A stretch of 64,000 bases of DNA from positions 1 through 64,000 of the forward strand of contig JAANYP010000153.1 in assembly GCA_020465985.1 (NCBI GenBank), in the 5' to 3' direction. This document shows, piece by piece, positions 21,597 through 32,690 of this stretch (the first letter of the stretch is position 1; each line of letters begins with the position of its first letter). A program made the translations under genes and the position numbers. The notes beneath the pieces are model-generated. The model made no database searches and was not told where the DNA came from. It saw only the letters and a list, made by a program, of their open reading frames with translations. This stretch comes from Centrapalus pauciflorus (Eukaryota; Streptophyta; Magnoliopsida; Asterales; Asteraceae).

Positions 21597-24162
21597 CTAT
21601 AATTTTTGTTGCGGTCCTGACCTAGATTGATTGATGACTCTATTTGGTGAATTAGTCCTAATCACTTCTTTGGGTCGACCTGACACAAGTGTTTGTTTCA
21701 CAGCATATTTTGGTGTGGCTTGCATAGTTTTCTCGGTGTTATAAGAACTACTAGTGCTTGCAACACTTGGAGAAGGTTTATGTTGTTCCGGCTTTCCAGT
21801 TTTAGGTGTAGAGTCTACTTTCCTATGTGGACAACTAGAAGCAACATGTCCCCTTTCATGACATCTAAAGCAAGACATTTTGTCAATCGACTTTTTATGT
21901 GTGCCCTTTGACTTAGGTGTCTCACTAGCGTCTGGTTCTTTCATCTTAACTATAGTAACTGGTTCTTCTTCTTGATCATTAAAGTCAATTTTGGCTGGGC
22001 CTACAGGCTTATCACTAGAGGATGGCACAAATTTGACCTTCTTAATCTTGACATTATTACTAGTCACCTTAGTTTCCTTATCCTTAACAATTTCAGACAC
22101 CTGTTCAGGTATTTCCTCTGATTCAACTGAAGTTTCAGTTTTCTCCTGAGGCTGAGGTACATAGTTATCATTGAAAGGTGAAGGACTCTCATGATACCCT
22201 AGACCTACAGGTTTCTTAGACTGACGTTGTGCATCTAAGATCTTCCCTAGGTTGAGTGATGAGTTCCTAAACTTTTCCAGTTTACTGTTTACCTCGGCTA
22301 CCTTTACCTTAGATTCAGCTAGCTCTACTTCTTTGATTTTAAGCTCTTTGGTCAATGCCTCAACATGCTCATACATCAGTTCTAATCTAACACACTGTTC
22401 GCTCAGCTTGTCCTTTAGAACTATGACATCTTGTGCATCTGCCTTAAGCTTATTTCTAAGGTCTTCCTTGATATCTAATAGGCTAGCGTTGTCTGATTTT
22501 AAGGATTCATTCTGAGCAGTTATAGTTTGATGTGATTCTAGTACTAAGTTTAATCTATCGTTAGACGTAGCACACAAAACAGATAAATCACGAAAAATAG
22601 AGAAATTCAGAATTACCTTGGCGTGATCAGATTCCACATTGGCCATCTGAGCGGCGAACTCCAGAATTGTCTGATCTTCTGACTTTTCTACCATCATAGG
22701 ACTGATATCATGCTGATTGTTGTCCCCTGTATTTTCCTCTGCTCCGTCACTTCCAGTCTCGGTTACTTCAGCCATAAAGGCTCTAGCATTCGACTCTGGA
22801 TGTGTACTCCAGTCATATGTTCCATCTAGCTGTCTATCGGATGTGACATTGGATAACAGACCAGCTATATTTGCTTGACTGCTTGAATTACCCGGCAGAT
22901 ATCTCCCTTCAGATTGATTCTGATACTGGTTTTGGTAGTTTTCTACTTTCGGTCTTTGACACTCTCTGGCGAAGTGTCCTAACCCTTGGCAGTTGTAATA
23001 CTTAACTTTGGATTTATCAAACCCAATCTTATTGTTACTGACGTAGAGAATCTGCCAGTCCTCTTGATGAACCTCTTGACTCGCTGAGTCACCATGGCCA
23101 GTTGCCATTGCAGATCCATCTCCTCTAAATCATCAGGATCTACCTGATCATAATCCTCATCCCAAAGCGCAGGATCGTTGATTTTTCCTTGAACGCAATT
23201 GCCATAGGCGGCCACAAATGAAGCCAACAGATTCAGATGGTCTTCAGCTGATTTTGCGCTCATCGGCATCTTTGAATACCCTTGAGATGTAGATGTAGAT
23301 GTAGCCTGAGTTTGCTTTTCTTCTGGTCTAGTAAACCCTAAGAAAGCCCGACTTACTGAGTCTTCTGATTCAACCGGTGTCGATGTTTCTCCTGAAAAGA
23401 ATGTTGTAGCCATCTTCACGTCAGTTGCCCCTGAAGATTTGGACTTCCCAAAGTACATGTCCGGATCCTGTACCTGTTCATAATCCCTTTCCTTCTTCAG
23501 CAACTCAAAGTTATAGGCCCTCAGTGTTCCTATGACAGTCTCTAGAGTTAGAGTATAGAACTTGTCTTCATCATATTTTATCAGCGCCACTTACATTTCC
23601 TATTTGGCTGGTAAAGCATCTAGAAGTTTGACAATCTTTTCTGACTCACTGTATTCCACATCGTGGTTGTCTAACTCAGTTAGCAAATGATAGAATCTGG
23701 TAATTGTCTCATCCAGCTTTTCGTTCTTCAAGGCTTTGAAGATCGCGAACTGCTGCTTGAGCAATTCCATTCTATTTTTCCTGACCCTCGGATTACCTTC
23801 ACACCTTTTCTCCAAAGAATCCCACAGCTCTTTTGTTGTTTTCTGATTGCGGAAAGTGTGCAAGATCTCCTGAGGTAAAGCCATTCTAATGATAGTGAAT
23901 GCCCGGTTCTCGGCCTCATAAAGCTTCTTATCATCATCCTTCATCTTTGAATATGATAAGACTCTTTGGCATCCTTCAACCTCTGTCGTCGGTGGAATGT
24001 ATCCCTGATCTATACAAATCCACATCCTCATATCTTTAAACCTTGCGAAGTCGGTGAACCTATCCTTCCACCAATAATAATCCTCCAATTTCATCAACTT
24101 TGATGGAGAATTTGCTTTCCGACCTCGTGATCCATCTCAATAAACCTTTGTAGACTTGTCAT
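21597..24162 (-). pseudogene. Gag of element C (two zinc knuckles)
   Basis: The likely start is ATG 24162 (MTSLQRFIEMDHE), followed by a one-base shift near 24120 and LMKLEDYYWWKDRFTDF, a clear UBN2/Copia gag domain (LWDSLEKRCEGNPRVRKNR, LLKQQFAIFKALKNEKLDE). Two stops lie at 23600-23591. After a shift near 23035 the 503-codon frame carries zinc knuckle 1 (YYNCQGLGHFAREC, first Cys changed to Tyr), a coiled coil at about 22660-22240, and an intact second knuckle CFRCHERGHVASSC. Confidence 0.85.
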
Positions 24163-24737
24163 TGTTTCAAAAATTTTGAATTCAAACTTAATTAATTTAA
24201 TTCGAAATTAATTTAAGTTAACTCTTTCGAACCTGAGTAAGTTCGAATTTAATTAATTTTAAACTGATTTGGAATTAGATCCGAGATTAAGTTTGAAATC
24301 CAACTAATTCGAAATTAATGGCAAACTCGAAGGAAGATTAAATTCGAAAATCCTAAATTCGAATTTAGAGTAAATTCGAAATCTGAGCAGATTCGAAATG
24401 GCCAAACTCGAATCAACCCTAAGAAACTACGAAAGGAGCGTATTTTCTGACAAACTCGAGAGCTGAGTAAACGCTAATACCCCCTTAATAAACTCGAGCG
24501 CCGCAAGTTTGAAAAACCGCTAATACTTCGAGTTTTTCAAGTTTTTAGATTAAACCAATATTTTTACGAGTAAAAATATTGATTTCGATCAAAAACTTGA
24601 ACTAATACAAAGTATTTTCCGATATCTTACTTGATAATCTCAAAAATCCTCCAAAAATGTGATTTTAACCGTCCAAAACGTCAAGAAACCACAGATGTTT
24701 CTTAGTGAACACGAAGAACACCAACGAACACCCAATG
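24163..24737 (-). other. Leader of element C
   Basis: No gene. Rich in TTCGAA-type palindromes (AAATTCGAATTTA, ATTCGAAATTAATTT) at 24180-24430, comparable in position to the palindromic arrays in the A, D, E and G leaders. Confidence 0.6.
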
Positions 24738-24751
24738 GCTCTGATACCACT
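24738..24751 (-). promoter_or_regulatory. Primer-binding site of element C
   Basis: The minus strand reads GTGGTATCAGAGCC right after the LTR end; initiator-Met tRNA type. Confidence 0.9.
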
Positions 24752-25344
24752 TGTAAGGTCTGCACACTACGGATCTATCTTGACGCGACACCTGCCAACG
24801 AGTGCGGAATCCTCGTTAGCTGCTTGACGGATATTACACGCACACCGAAACATGGAGACTACCACGGTGATAGACGAACGACTTAGAACGCCCCGACACG
24901 ATGATTCTCTCCTCACGAAACTCTCTGATTGCAATCAAGTTCGAGATCCCCTTCTGCTAATCGTCTGACAAATTCTGCAAAAGTCTAATAATTAATTGAA
25001 TTAACCCTTAATTGTACTGACAGATTCGAGTTTGTCTAGGACAAATTCGAATCTGGCCCAAGGCCTATTCGAATTTGTCCTCATAGACAAAATCGAATTT
25101 AGTCTAAATTCGAACCTCACCATTCAAACTTATGTTTTATCTTATGTTTGAATTCATCTTTGAACTTTATGTTTGAACTTCTTGTAATATATTACACCAA
25201 GTTCAAACATACAAAACAATCAATATCAAACACACATAATCAAACATATATCAAGCACTTGTTAATATCTAATATCAAGTAAGTTGACTTACACAAAATG
25301 CTATCTAAACTTAGACTGCTATCGTCACACAGGATGTATTAACA
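24752..25344 (-). repeat. 5' LTR of element C
   Basis: 593 bp, TGTTAATACATCC...CCTTACA on the element strand, followed on the plus strand by the TSD GTTTT (25345-25349). It matches 11213-11817 and the solo LTR at 47352-47905. Confidence 0.9.
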
Positions 25345-26119
25345 GTTTTTCAGTTATTTTATCTTTTCCTTTGTTTATCTTTAAAAGATAATTAAGTTTA
25401 AGATCTAAAGTTGAATCAAGGCTAGATAGATTCTTAACACTTTCTGAAGATAAATCAGAATGATCAACTTTGTGTTTTAAACAATCTGAAGAAATCTTAA
25501 CCTCTGATTTATTTAAAGAAGGGGACATAGTAAATTGTTTCGAAAGATGAAAGATTTGATCTTATAATTCTTCAATATTGACCAAATATGAATTTCTTTC
25601 ATTTTTAAACAAGTTAAGTTTCGCTTCGGAATCTTGTTTTTTAAGTAAGAACTCACTTCATTCCTTCTCAAATAAATCTTTTGGTAACGAAAACTCCTTT
25701 TCAAGAGCAAAAAATTCTTCAGAATTGTTTGAAGCATAATTTTGATCAAACTTATTTGTCTTTGAAAGTGATCCTTCAAGATCTTTAACTTTCTTGTAAA
25801 GATCAGATCGTTCAGGCATAAGATATTTCAGTTGAGTTGCATTCTAAAAATTTGTTTGTTTAGAATCGTCAAGTTCTTTTGATAATTCAGAAATTCTCAA
25901 TTTAAGCATATGAATCTCAGAATTCAATGCTTTCTGGTTTTCTTCAAATTTTGAAACTTGTTCTTTCAATCTTTTGACATCAAGTAAAGCAAAAGTTTTA
26001 TCTGTATTTACTTGAACAAGAATATCATAATTGCTCTTACGAATCTGTTCAAATTCAGTAAGTTTTGCAATCAGCTTAGACTTTGTAAGATTAAAAAACT
26101 GATTATGATCATTTGCCAT
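25345..26119 (-). pseudogene. Gag coiled-coil remnant of element B
   Basis: Starts MANDHNQFFNLTKSKLIAK (26119) and runs as a Lys/Glu-rich coiled coil (KRLKEQVSKFEENQKALNSE, LKLRISELSKELDD) through several stops (25844, 25676, 25560) to the C insertion. Similar Asn/Lys-rich coiled coils occur in D (29781-30416) and E (63649-63876). No UBN2 or zinc-knuckle part was found upstream, so B gag is internally deleted or very decayed. Confidence 0.65.
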
Positions 26120-26552
26120 TTTGAATTGTTGATATTGAACTTAAAAGATCGTTTATGGAAAAATATATGATTTAATGATTGAAACTCTGAAAGATGTATC
26201 TGTGAATGATAAATTGTTGAAAATCAGTTCTGAATTGACTTTTTGACGTTGAAATTTCAGAAAAATACCTGTAACTTTTTATCTGGAGTCGAATTAGGCC
26301 TCAAAGATTTCCCGAACCGACTTTTCCTGTTTTAGAAATTGCATATCTCAGTCCAAGCTTCGATTTGACATATGGTAGGCATTATAACGATGTTCCAGTT
26401 AAAAGTTATGGCCAATTGAAGCAGCAAAAGTCATATAGTCAATAGTTAGAATGAAACTAGAATGACAAATTGATCAAACTCGAATGATTAAAGACTAAAC
26501 TCGAATGATTCCTTATGAAACTCGATGAACACTATGAGTAAACTCGAATGAT
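26120..26552 (-). other. Leader of element B, first part
   Basis: Non-coding. AACTCGAATGAT-type motifs at 26450-26552 resemble the A and G leader repeats. D is inserted in this motif; the leader resumes at 51625. Confidence 0.6.
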
Positions 26553-26910
26553 TGTTAGACTTTATATTTCAATCATGTAGATTTAATTTTGTAAGAGTTA
26601 GTTTACTTTATTTCCATGTAATTTATTTCAAGTATTTATTTCTTTTGTAATTTCCTTAGTTCTTTTAGAAGTATAGGGTGCTGAATGTAATTTCTTCAAA
26701 GATGTATTAATTATGTAATGGAAACCCCACCTAGGGTTTCCCAAAACATTTTGGCAGTATTCACATTCAAGCAACTTTACGGCCGCCGCTTTTCACAAAT
26801 ATTCTCTCAATATTCAAATACAAAAATCGAGTGTTCATCATTCTTTTTGCTTGGATTTTGTGTTGAAATCATTATATTGTGCTGATTATATCTTTGGGAC
26901 GATTACAACA
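26553..26910 (+). repeat. 5' LTR of element D
   Basis: TGTTAGAC...TTACAACA, 358 bp. Matches 51267-51624 and, more distantly, the E LTR at 59346. Confidence 0.9.
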
Positions 26911-26944
26911 AAGATGAATGAACAATATCGGATACCTAAGAAAG
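26911..26944 (+). other. 34-bp copy of the 3' flank after D 5' LTR
   Basis: Between the LTR end and the primer-binding site lies a block that matches the B sequence directly after the D 3' LTR (51625-51658) at about 30 of 34 positions, including GATGAATGAACAAT and TCGGATAC. In E the primer site abuts the LTR, so this block is extra. Confidence 0.8.
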
Positions 26945-26946
26945 AA

Positions 26947-26961
26947 ATTGGTATCAGAGCC
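26947..26961 (+). promoter_or_regulatory. Primer-binding site of element D
   Basis: ATTGGTATCAGAGCC, initiator-Met tRNA type, displaced 36 bp from the LTR end. Confidence 0.9.
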
Positions 26962-27892
26962 TCAAAAGTGGATTTCAACAGATTATGTTCGTGTTCTTCA
27001 TCAAAACTCTCGGTTTGATCTTCAATCCTCACTAAATATTCTGTTTTTGCGTTATTATTTCTTCTATACTCATCTGCTGTCAATCCTATACTGATTTCGA
27101 GCTCTATTTGTTCAATCATTACCTGTTTATTTGCTGAAATGTTTAATATGTGTTATTGAGTTCTATTCTCGGTTTTGAGATAAAAATTCCAGATTTTTAG
27201 GTGTTTGGGTTACTTGTTATTCACAAAAAGTGTTTTAAACATCAAACCAAACATTTAGAAATTATTTTCAGTCTTTAAACTTCATTTTGATTTATTCTGA
27301 AAATCTGGAATTAATTCAACTGTTTTAAAATTCGGACCATCTCGGATCACAACTCGGATCAATTTGAATCAAATTTTAACATATTTTGGACCAAAACTCG
27401 GATCCCATCCGAATTCGGTTCATCCGATATTGTTAAACCATTTTTCAGATCACTAAAATTGCTTGTTCTTTAGTTTTAAATATTTTGAGAACCAACTCGG
27501 ATCATCCGAAATTCTGATCACCAACCGGATTTGGGACAACAGAGTTGTTCTGGTCCTTTGAAAGTTCCCATCCGAGTTACTGTTCATCCGGAATTGGGCC
27601 ATCCGAGTTTCCATTTACCTGAGTAACTATTTTCCATCCAAGTTTTCAATCATCCGAAATACTCATCATCCAAGTTATTCAATCATCCGAATTACTCATC
27701 ATTCGAGTTATTCAACCACCCGAGTTACTGTTCATCCGAGTTATTGTTCACAACTTATAATCATCCGAGTTCTATTCCATCCGATTTACTGTTCACCCGA
27801 ATTCGGTCCATCTGAAATTCGGTTCTTTTCCATCCGAAAAATCAGTTTCCACTTCAAAAGATCTTAACTTTTTAATCAGCACTTCACACATC
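26962..27892 (+). repeat. Leader of element D with ATCCGA repeats
   Basis: No gene. From about 27320 to 27850 the motif CATCCGAGTTACT / CATCCGAATTCGG recurs about a dozen times; CCGAATTCGG is a perfect palindrome. Confidence 0.7.
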
Positions 27893-29624
27893 ATGTCTCG
27901 AGAAGCCCTTGTTCTTGGATTACAGAACATGCCACCTATTCTCTATCCAGATGAGTACGAACAGTGGAAGCAAAGGTTTCTAATATTTATTGGCAGGCAG
28001 CCCAATGGGAATATATTAATCCAATCTATCACTGAAGGACCTGCTATCTATTATCGGGAATATCCTGCCAAGCCAAACGCTAATCCACCAGTCCCAGCAT
28101 CAAAAACAATCCGTGAACCTTCCATTGAAGCAGAAAGGGACATCAACATGCCGACAAAAGGGCAGAATATCTCATTTATCAGGCTCTTCCCAGTGATATC
28201 CTTGTTGGAGTTGAGAGCAAAATGTCAGCTAAAGAAATGTGTGATAAATTAGAAATGCAAATGCTTGGGGCAGATTTAGATGACAGGGCCAAAATAGAGG
28301 AAGCAAAGGCCAAATTTACTGAGTTCCGAGCCAAAGATGGGAGTCTCTTCAAGGTACCTTGACAAGGTTTCGTGCAGTTCTTAATGAGCTGAACAAACTA
28401 CACATCAAAAAGGATAAAGATGACCACAATATCCAGTTCCTTCTTTTTGGCTCCAAAATGGCAAATCGCAAGCTGAGCTACCAAACGAGTTCCGGATATT
28501 CCAAATGTCTCAATTAATGTGGTATTCAAAGAACTCAAGAAATATCAAGGTGATGTAGATCAACATAAAGAGATGGCAAACACTTTGGCATCCTTGTTAT
28601 TATCATCCAACCCAAGCACCAAACTCACTGACTCTTTAGCCCTACTATCAAGTAAGACACTCTCCACTGAACCACCACCAAACTCATCTCCCGTACCTTA
28701 CTATAATCGAGGTTCCTCATCGTCTCAATACAGATACGCATCACCACCGCATGAGCCATTTGACGAAGAAGAGGCAACCATACAAGAACAAATTGCCTTA
28801 TGGTCAAACCGTCTTCAGCAAAAATGGTTCTACCAAAATAAGACCAACAATCAACTTAGATATGATACGGGTCCAAGACGGTATTATGATGATAGACGGG
28901 ATTCCAGGGATGAGAGGGGAGATGATTGGAGAAGAGATGATAGGAACGATAGGGGACGTGATGACTGGATTCGCAATGATCGTGATGATAGGCGATATGA
29001 TGATAGGAGAGACATCAGAGATGATAGGAGGTATGATGAGAGGAGAGACCGAAGCGATGACAGGAAAGAGAGACGTGATGACAAATAAGACTATCGGGAT
29101 GATCGCCATTATGAAAGGCGTGACGACAGACGTGATGATAGGCGGGATTACAATCGCCGGGATATTAGCCGGGAACCTCGCCGAGCTGACAAAAGGCCAA
29201 CTGAACGACGAAAGGACAGCCTAGAGCTGATGCGCCCAAAGCGGCTGATGAACGTCTCTGCTACAAGTGTGGAAAGCCGGGTCACTTTGCTCGTGAATGC
29301 AAAAACCAATTCGAGCATGACACTGGCTATTATGAGAGAATGCTCGAGTCCCTGAAAAAGATATCTGATGCTATGGCTCTCGTTGCCCAAGAAGACTACT
29401 GGATTGACGATGAATCTAAAGATGAAGATGATAGGGGTAGGAACTGTTACATGGTTGAGAGAGTCGGATTGGCTGATTATGCGACCACTTCAGAATCCGA
29501 ATCAGACACGACTGTCGAGGGGGAGAAAAAGGAAGATCCAACAACCTGTCTGATGGCCAAATCTGGGGACCTAGAGTGCTGCACTTCAGATTCAGAGAGA
29601 GTAGGTTTGTACTCAAGAAAATAG
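27893..29624 (+). pseudogene. Gag of element D: capsid, RD-rich domain, zinc knuckle
   Basis: ATG 27893 (MSREALVLGLQNMPPILYPD, EYEQWKQRFLIFI) begins a Copia gag closely similar to that of E at 60542, which supports the start. Frameshifts near 28150 and 28350 separate the middle. An open frame at 28519-29088 holds KELKKYQGDVDQHKEMANTL and then about 70 residues built of Arg-Asp repeats (RRDDRNDRGRDDWIRNDRDD). The zinc knuckle CYKCGKPGHFAREC is intact at 29259-29300. An acidic tail runs to 29624. The RD-rich block probably contacts RNA (inference). Confidence 0.85.
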
Positions 29625-31017
29625 ACCTAGATGATGAATTTCAAAACGGGGTCAAACTGAACAAACTATTCATCTAAATCAACCCAAAGAGACTATGTTT
29701 TATCATTCCAAACAAGGAACTGGTTTTAAAAATCCTAAGCATTTGGAAAAGACTCAGCAGTTTTACCTATTTTTTATGATATGAAGTATATGGGTGCAGG
29801 GTTTAAGTCTTTCAATTTACAATCAGCGGAAGAAGTTTTAACCCAAGAGGATGAGAAACGAAGTAAATATAAAGAAAAAGAAAGGCCTTTTAAATATGAT
29901 GAACTAAATGAGAGTTATCCTTATAGAGTACCTACTCTAGAGGAGGATTTCTTGTCTAGCTATTCATCAGCTGAAATGAACGCGAAACCTGTCAAACCAA
30001 TCTCTCATCTTTACATTCCACAAAAGTTCTTCAATATAAAAATAAAAGTTTTAGAAAAGGAATTAAAATCAGCTCGAAAGAAAGCTCTTGATTATCAAGA
30101 AGCTCTTCTCAAGAGCGATGAGAAATTGGCAAGTCAAAGTTTTGAACAAAATGTAGAATTAATCGTCTACAAAGAAAAGTTTGACATGCTTTCAGAAAGT
30201 GTAATTTCTCATTTAAAAGACTCAAAAGTTTCTCATCCTAAGAAAGTCCCTCTTGCATCATCAGAAAAAGGTAATGCCAAGATTGAAGTTCCTGCTGTCA
30301 TTTATAAAAGTGAGTGCTCAGAATCTTCCAATCCTGAGGTTTCAAAGAAGACTCAGAGTCAGTCTGAGTCTTCCGAGACGAGAACCCACTCACCAAGAAA
30401 ATTTCTCCAAGTCTAAGTCTTTCAAATGTAATGATTCTTATCGTTTTGTTCCTACAGATCATGTGAGAAGAGTGCCTAAAACATCTATGCAAGACTTTTC
30501 AAGTTTCTTTGTGAAGAAGGCTGTAATGCCAGTTGATTTAGTTGCTAGAGATAGGATGCATGTAATATCTTAGAATAATGTTTGTAATGATGTACCAAAT
30601 TCTGTTTCTTGCTTAAAATATTCATTTGGGGATTTGTTTAAATTATGTCCAACTCGTTTTAGACGTCAAGTTCCTGAAATGAATAAACTTGTGTCTTATC
30701 CTGCTAAAAGAATTAGTAAAAACAAAATAAAAAATAGTGCATCATTGGCCAAAACAAAACTTGAGGCTTGTACTTTGCCAAGGCCCAAACCTAAAGCAAA
30801 TGTAAAACAGGTTTCAAATCGTCCAAAACCAAAAGCAATTTCATCGCCTAAGATTCCAAAGCCTATTAAATCCAAACATAAATTTGTTCCAAAAGGCTCT
30901 ACATTTAGTCCACACATAGCTGCAATAGGGGTTCCTAATACTGTAAACGTGCCATATACACCTGGAACACCTAACCCAAAAGGACCCATCCTAAGATGGG
31001 TACCCAAAGTTGTGTGA
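29625..31017 (+). pseudogene. Gag C-terminal coiled coil and linker of element D
   Basis: The frame 29781-30416 has YPYRVPTLEEDFLSSYSSAE, a coiled coil (IKVLEKELKSARKKALDYQ) and a Ser-rich end. After a shift, 30634-31017 is Lys/Pro-rich and ends GPILRWVPKVV, the WVPK motif seen in A and B. It is equivalent to the A coiled-coil region (5643-7739). Confidence 0.75.
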
Positions 31018-31283
31018 TTTTAATGCAGATGGTTCTTGGTTACTTCATATCAAGACCCGCACTTCAATGAATTGGCTTCTAGTTATCTTAGACTAGGACC
31101 CGTTCTTCTTCTTGTCGGTTGTGCTTAAACCGACATGTTTGGCTTTTGTGCACTCAGCTCAAGACCCGGTCTAAACTCTTCATGTTTCTTGAACAACTCG
31201 GTTCAGAACATAATTTTCATGTTAATTTCTGATGGATTTGCTTAATGCCCATAGATTTTCATTATATGCAATTTTCTTTTTAG
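31018..31283 (+). other. Gag-pol linker of element D with hairpins
   Basis: No open frame. Hairpins of the B type: GGTTCTTG/CAAGACCC (31031-31058, one mismatch), GGCTTCTAGT/ACTAGGACC (31074-31100, bulged C and one G-U) and GGCTTTTG/CAAGACC (31141-31166, bulged C). GTCGGTT/AACCGAC (about 31114-31134) is an extra 7-bp stem. Confidence 0.65.
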
Positions 31284-32690
31284 GCAAAATCCATCTGGTA
31301 TATGGATTCGGGTTGTTCAATACACATGACTGGGAGGAGAGAGTTACTGTCTAACATTGTAGAACAGTATTGTGGGCAGTATAGTTCGGTAACGACAATC
31401 ATGCTCAAATCAAAGGATACAGGGATTTGGTCTTAAATAATCTAGTCATCAAGGATTTTGACAATGTTGAGGGGTTATCACATAATCTATTTAGCATAGG
31501 ACAACTCTGTGACAAAGGGCTAGAGGTTACATTTAGGGCTAAGAATTGCAGTGTCAAGAGCAGTGATGGAAAAGAGATTTTAACCGGCTTCCGAAACTCA
31601 AACCTTTACAACATAGACGTAGCAAAGCTTATGGTTAAGGATAGCATCTGTCTACTATCGAAAGCCTCGTCAAAAGACTCTTGGTTATGGCACCGAAGGT
31701 TATCCCATCTGAACTTCGACAGTATAAACAAGCTGGCTTCTAAACAACTGGTTAAAGAACTCCCATAACTAAGATATAAAAAGGGCCATCTATGTGGAGC
31801 GTGTGAGAAAGGAAATATGAAAAGACCTTCTCACAAACCAAAACCCGAACCATCATCAAAGAGAGTGTTCGAGTTACTTCATATGGATTTATGTGTTCCC
31901 ATGCGAACGCAAAGCATAAATGGGAAGTGATATGTGGTGGTTATCGTTGATAACTATTCGCGATATACCTAGGTTAAATTCTTTTGATCCAAGGGTGAGA
32001 CAACTCTAGAAATCATAGACTTCATTAAGAGTGTCGAAACCCAACAGCAGCTATCTGTACAATCAATCCGATCTAACAATGGCACGGAGTTCAAGAACTT
32101 GGTATTTAAGAGCTTCCTTCGATCCAAAGGTATTCATCATCAGTTTTCAGCTTCTAGAACACCTCAATAAAATGTAATCGTGTTGAGGCGTAATCGTACC
32201 CTCGTGGAAGCCGCTTGTACAATGCTGACTTACTCAAAGCTACCTCCGTTCTTGTGGGCCGAAGCCGTGTCAACAGCTTGCTAAACGCAATATCACTCCA
32301 TAATCCATAAGCTCTTCAATAAAACTCCTTACTAACTTAGTTTGAATAAAGTTCCTTATATCAAGTACTTACGAGTGTTTGCTTGCAGGTGCCATGTGCT
32401 AAACGACAAGGATAACCTCGGGATGTTCAACAAGAAGGCGGATGAAACGATCTTCATTGGATACTCTTCCAATTCGAAGGCATATCACGCATTCAACACT
32501 CGCACCAGAACAGTCAATGAGAGTGTGCATGCCACATTCAATGAAATCGATGAACTGGCTCTAGATGTTGACCAATCAGGACCATGCATTACACCAATGC
32601 GTGGAGACTCATCAAAATCTTCTTGTTTTTCTCCTTCTGACTTAGTTAATTTATTTGATCCATTTTATGTAGAATTTTGGTTCTAATACT
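31284..32690 (+). pseudogene. Protease-integrase of element D
   Basis: Protease WYMDSGCSIHMTG (31296-31334). A shift then leads to GAG-pre-integrase (HNLFSIGQLCDKGLEV, LWHRRLSHLNF; frame 31427-31768) and CGACEKGNM. Integrase: LHMDLC keeps the first Asp, but the second motif reads IRSNNGTEF (Asp to Asn) and the glutamate motif is ruined (TPQ-stop-NVIVLRRNRTL). At least eight stops lie in the core. The C-terminal part GMFNKKADETIFIGYSSNSK is in the frame 32342-32686. Confidence 0.85.

Larger units (their letters stand above)
11213..25344 (-). mobile_element. Complete-ended Sirevirus C (TSD GTTTT)
   Basis: 14.1 kb, bounded by LTRs 24752-25344 and 11213-11817 and by identical 5-bp TSDs GTTTT at 11208-11212 and 25345-25349. 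Order on the minus strand: LTR, primer site, leader, gag, PR, partial INT, RT-RNaseH, a 3.9-kb spacer (which includes a 1.9-kb foreign solo LTR), a long env-like ORF, purine tract, LTR. The integrase core is deleted, so movement would have needed an integrase supplied by another copy. RT keeps YADD. Confidence 0.9.

Noticed and set aside
26553..26944. Longer D LTR including the 34-bp block
   Set aside because: The ATGAT TSD fits only the LTR end at ACAACA, and in the related E element the primer-binding site follows directly after ACAACA.
28751..29224. Met/Ile/Gly-rich plus frame overlapping D gag, and the like at 62175-62459 in E
   Set aside because: Shifted reading of the Arg-Asp repeat block; the RD frame leads into the zinc knuckle.
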